DNA of 64,000 nt from Loxodes magnus (lineage: Eukaryota > Ciliophora > Karyorelictea > Loxodida > Loxodidae). Where the stretch lies: positions 62,001-126,000 of the forward strand of contig CAMPDV010000215.1 of the NCBI GenBank assembly GCA_946699065.1. The letters are read 5' to 3'. Made by a program: the position numbers and the translations under genes. The notes beneath the pieces are model-generated. The model searched no databases. It was not told the DNA's origin and worked only from the letters and a program-made list of their open reading frames with translations. Below are positions 59,411 through 64,000 of the stretch, piece by piece (position 1 is the first letter of the stretch; each line of letters begins with the position of its first letter).

Positions 59411-61892
59411 CTATTTGATCAAAGCAGTTTTTAATTATTTTACTTTAATTTCTTATTTTTGTTGAAACTTTTTTAAAATTTGGTACTTTTTTTATTTTGC
59501 AAGTATTCTATAAAAAAAAATTTATTCTCATTAATTTAAAAATTTTTATTACCTAAACTAAATATTTTAAATTCCTCTAACTTAATACAAGAAATATATT
59601 TTTTATTTAATGAGTCTAAATATAATTTTTTGCTACTATTTATTTTTACTTTATATAAGTATATAAATTAAACAAATTTAAACTACAATATTTTAAGATT
59701 GCTTTTAATTCAGACTAAAAAGAAAGAATTAGCCAAGCTTGAAGTGAAGATTTATTTTTAAGCATTAAATGTATATGTGATAAACACACTAAAGTGACAC
59801 CATATCAATAATTATTTTAATTATATTATGTTATTATTGTCTCTATAATTAATTAATTATGCTTAATAAGAAATTATATAGTTTTTTATAATAATAGTTT
59901 AGTTTTTATATTACTATATAATATTATTACTGTAGTTAGATTTAGTTATTCAGAATAAATAAATAGCACCGATATAGATTTATTTTGTATTTTTCTTCTA
60001 TAAAATTATAATATTAAAAGAGTAAAATTACCATATTTTAAAGAATATTTATCTTAATATACTATTAGAAAGAAATATATATAATAAAATTTAAACTTTT
60101 ACGTTAAATTTTTGAATAGCAAATAGATTATTTTAGTATTATATAATTTAGAGATTTTAGAATATGTTTTAAATATTTATTTTATATAATAATATTTACA
60201 AAAATATGTATAGATAAATAAAAATAATTTATATTAAACAATAGCAATAAAATTATTAAAATAAAGGCAATATTTAGTAAAATACCTTTAATTGTAAACA
60301 AAAGTTTAGGAGTTATTAATTTATAAATAATGCATTATATTTAAAATCGAAGACTTTAAATAAAATAAAAAGGATCGTATAGCTATTGAGATAGATGAAA
60401 ATTAAGTGCTTGTTGAATTCTAAGAAAGAATGAGTGGATGAGATAATTATTTAGCAAGTTATTTGCAAAATATCTTTCGTTAATGTAAATAGACTCAAAA
60501 GCAAAAATTATCTTTTTCATTCTTTTTAGTATACAAAATTAATAAAATAAATTTACCTAATTTATATTGCAAAAAGTATAAAAATTTAATTAAAATGATT
60601 TATTACTTAAATATATTAGAATATACTAAGTTATTTCAATTAATAATTAAAATTAGAAAAAAAAGAAAATTTTTAACGAAAAAAGTAATTAATTATTGAA
60701 AATCAACTATTCTTAATCTAAAAAAATATTTTAGTTATTTTATTTAGAAAAAATAAGTAAGAATTGTATCTTTAAATTTTTGTTTAATGAATTACAAATT
60801 GAATTATGTATTTATAAAGAATGTTTTTATATTTGCTATAATAAATTAAATATTATCTAAAATTAAGTTATAGATACAAAATTAATAAAACAGTTTATTT
60901 CTTTATAATTAATTTGTTTTTTTATTGATTTTATATTAATTCTTTTAGCTTTTAAATATATTATACTTTCTAGTTACTAATTTATTATTTTATAATATTT
61001 TAAAATTAATTAGTTTTCTAAAGTTTAAGGAATTAATAAAAGAAAAATACTAATACTAAAGTAAATAATAGTTTTTTATTATATTATGTGGTTTAAATTT
61101 TATAGCAATTGACTATTAGAAAAATTTACATAGTATTTTTCCGATAAGCAAAAAGAGTGGTAGTATTTTTTACAAAATAGGCATTTTTAATTATAATTAT
61201 ATAATTTTTTTTAAGTTTTATAGTTAAATATAAAAATAACAAAAATACAACAAAAAGAAATAATTTAATTAATTTTAAACTTTCTATATTAATTTCGCTA
61301 TTAAATTTATCTATTTTCCATTATAATTTTTAATCAAAATTAAATTATAGAATTTATATATTTTTTGAAACTTATTCTTATTGGAATTAGGCAATAAAAA
61401 TAATTAATTATAAACAAAAATTAAAAAATAAGTATAAAATAAAAAAGACTTAAGAGAATTAAATTAGATAATTTTATTCTAAAAAATAAATAAAAACTAG
61501 CTTGAGAAAATATAGTAAGTCAGTAATTGAGATAAAATTTAAATTTTTTAGTAATTTTAAATAAAAAATCTATTAAAAATGCTATTAAAATAAATTAACT
61601 TTAATATTGGTTTAAATTATTACTAAAATAGTATTATTCTTGCTTTGATCTAGAAGGGAATTCAAAATTTAATAAGTAAAATAAATAACTGAAAATAATT
61701 ATAATCAGACAAAATATATAAATTATGCTTTTGAATCAAAAAATGAAAAGTGTAAAATACAAAACTAATTATTATATTTATTATAATCATTTAAAATATG
61801 GAATCCGTCACTCAAGCATAGCTAGAGTGGTGGAACCTACACTCTAATCTAAGTCTAACTATAGTACCAGTTGAACATACTGTCTCTACTTG
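59411..61892. other. A+T-rich stretch, with a small G+C-richer patch at its end
   Basis: About 2.4 kb of simple A+T-rich DNA without a feature. The last 95 bases (61,798-61,892, from ggaatccgtcactc) are G+C-richer and adjoin the breakpoint of the LINE copy. They match nothing else in the window and do not fold as a tRNA by eye. Confidence 0.45.
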
Positions 61893-64000
61893 CGAAGATT
61901 CTGCCAATAGTATTACATCTGAATCCTGATATTTTACTTTTACTTTCTAAATATCTAATTACATTATCATAGTACAGCAAAGCAAGCACTGGACCATGTG
62001 AGATACCTTACATAACTCCATTATTGTATTTTATTTTCCTAGATAAGGTTCCATCTATAAGAAAGGAGGAATTTATGTTTTTATAGAAAGATTCAAGGAT
62101 ATTTATAAGTCCTAAAGATAACTTGACTCTCCTGAGTTAAATGAAAAGCAATCTTCTTTCTATAGCATCAAACATTTTTTCTTCATCTATTAGTGTGGCA
62201 AAAAGTTTTTTCCTCCCTTTTGCTTATTTGCGATAAAATTCTATTATTTACTATACTGTCAAAATTTATATAGTAGTTTATTTCGTTTTCATGAATCCCA
62301 TCTAGCTTTCATGAATAAAGTTTCTTTTATATATTTAATCATAAAGCCTTTTAGTTAAAGCTTTATCATATAAATTAGTATAGAGTTCATCAAAGAAATA
62401 GGTCGCCAATTTTTCCAGACATCTTTGCTTCTTTTTTTAAATATAGGAATAATGATCGAGGTATTAAGTTCTTCAGGTATTCTACCTAACCTCAGTATAT
62501 TATTCAAGAAAGAATGAAGAAGCAAAGTAAAATAATAACCTCCATACTTCAATAATTCTCCCTTTATGCCATCTGGACTAGTTCCTTTCCCATTAGGGAT
62601 TTATTGAATAATTTCTTAAATTTTTTAAATCGTAAAGAGTTGGAATTTTTGTAAATAGGAAGGTATTTACTCTTAAATTTCTTTGATATTTTAATAAGCT
62701 AGATTAAAATTTTTGCTCTATTGTCAAGCTACTTTAAGTAAGATTTTAATGTTTGGTAAAAACAAATTTCTCTCTTGAATCAACGAATTGATTTATAAAC
62801 TCTTAATTAAAATTCATTTTGTTTCTTATTTTTGAATTAAGAATCGTTTTCGCTTGTGAAAACATAATTTTTGGTTCTTCATTAAGATTTAGAAATTTCT
62901 TCTTTGATTTATCTTTTAACCATTTTTATAGATGATATTTGTTCTTATTTCAAAGTTTATTAGCTGATTTCTGAAGATTAAGGACTTATTAATTAATTCT
63001 TCCAAAGTAATTTTTAGTTTCTTTATACTCTTAATTAGCTCCTTTCGCATCTATATACTTTTTGCAAGATCTTGAGGAAGTTTGTTGTATTTAGGATCAG
63101 GAATAAATGCTCCTAGTACTGAATCTGCTTTTTCTTGAATGTTTATGCTACTGTACATGTACTATTCCTCTAAATTATTTCTATCTATTTGAAAGAATTC
63201 ATTATAAGTTTCTATAAATGATAGTTAATATCTTTATCGTCAATTGGATCTTGCAAACTATTAATTTTATATTTTCTCTAAATTATTTTTCATCATCGTA
63301 ATATTTTATATTAAATAAAAAGTTAATTGGAATGTGATCAGATTTTAAGCAGCCATTGTGAACCTAAAAATTTACAAATTAATTATTATTTAAATGACTA
63401 CTAATTAAAATATAGTAATTACAGTACAATTTTCCCGTTTCTTTGTGTATGAATGTATTACTAATCGCATTATTAACTATTTGAAGATCGTTTTATTGCA
63501 AGAATTCTTAAAATCCAGATGTGTTGTTTAGTCGTTTCAAGTATTTTTTCCGTAATTTTGTAATAGAGCATTTAAGTCTCCTATCAATATATGAGGAAAA
63601 TTTTGAAATTATCCGATATATGTATTAATATAATCATAAGCTTAATCTTTAATAAGACTACTTTTATTATTGTCTGGAATATAACAAGAAGTGATAAATA
63701 TATTTTCCAATTTGACTGAAACAAATCGATTTTAGGATTCTATATTTACTCTAGATTCATTAGTATTTATTTCATCTCTAATAATCAAGCTTACACCTCC
63801 TCTTTTATTTACATTTCAAAATATGTCCTATATCCTTTTATTAATATAGTAGGAAAATCTTACTTTTGTCATGTTTCATTAATTGAGAAGATGTCTATGT
63901 CATTATTTTAATAAATTCTTCAGTCATTAACTTTTTTCCTGCTATTCCATTAATGTTAACGTGTCCAATCTTGATTCTAGTTCTATACTTATATTAATTA
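61893..64000 (-). pseudogene. Minus-strand LINE ORF2, 3'-truncated, extends past window
   Basis: Reading the minus strand from the window end: GHVNINGIAGKKLMTEEF (endonuclease start, near 63,955), FSINETWQK one frame later, and so on through the linker. Then come the RT blocks IPNGKGTSPDGIKGELLKYG (near 62,565), DVWKNWRPISLMNSI (near 62,415; both Trp TGG), LYDKALTKRLYD, NNGVMQGISHGPVLALLYYD (near 62,000) and GFRCNTIGRIFASR. Similarity stops at 61,893, just before the catalytic WADD motif. The thumb and knuckle are therefore missing, an unusual loss for a LINE, where the 5' end is normally lost. Frameshifts show it is dead. The start of ORF2 lies at the right edge, and ORF1, if present, lies outside the window. 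Confidence 0.9.

Noticed and set aside
1-64000. CRISPR arrays, bacterial operons, promoters, ribosome binding sites, rRNA
   Set aside because: No spaced direct-repeat array, no operon-like gene runs, no rRNA-like sequence. Composition, code and LINEs show eukaryotic DNA.

Overview
The window is extremely A+T-rich eukaryotic DNA. It contains no host gene I can name, no rRNA, tRNA or CRISPR array, and nothing bacterial. What can be recognised is retrotransposon. At least five more or less damaged copies of one non-LTR (LINE-type) element are present: 10.2-15.1 kb (+), 28.9-35.0 kb (+, apparently intact), 39.06-41.8 kb (+, reverse transcriptase deleted and itself interrupted by a sixth, nested copy), 48.1-51.06 kb (-) and 61.9-64.0 kb (-, running off the window). 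A 3' remnant lies at 2.7-3.9 kb (-). A second set of remnants on the minus strand encodes Gag-like proteins with CCHC zinc knuckles (4.5-4.9, 5.6-6.7, 22.6-23.3, 51.2-51.8 and 54.7-54.95 kb).

The genetic code is the key to reading the window. In every LINE copy TAA and TAG stand where glutamine is expected and TGA stands at conserved tryptophans. Read this way, the element at 28,918-34,965 has two undamaged ORFs (835 and about 1,130 codons) and is flanked by a perfect 15-bp target-site duplication. TAR=Gln points to a ciliate. TGA=Trp as well excludes the plain Tetrahymena/Paramecium code and fits the context-dependent codes of karyorelicts (Loxodes, Parduczia) or Condylostoma. The host is my inference. 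Gene-poor, transposon-filled sequence of this kind also suggests germline-limited (micronuclear) or pericentromeric DNA.

Layout. 0-10 kb: coding-like scraps and minus-strand retroelement remnants in A+T-rich filler. 10-16 kb: decayed LINE plus an unknown coding-like tail. 16-22.6 kb: mostly featureless. 22.6-26.6 kb: a more complex segment with a Gag-like remnant, a perfect hairpin and several coding-like patches. 28.9-35 kb: the intact LINE. 35.8-36.6 kb: unknown broken gene. 37.4-42.6 kb: a segment duplicated at 54.95-57.3 kb; the first copy has gained a LINE that the second lacks. 42.9-48 kb: unknown coding-like patches. 48-51.8 kb: minus-strand LINE and Gag remnant. 52.1-53.3 kb: best unknown coding region. 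57.3-59.4 kb: more unknown patches. 61.9-64 kb: minus-strand LINE.

A caution applies throughout. If all three stop triplets can be sense, an open frame proves nothing. The calls rest on recognised motifs, on agreement between copies, on small flanking duplications, or (weakest) on composition such as G-rich first codon positions. Coding-like patches without homology are given low confidence.
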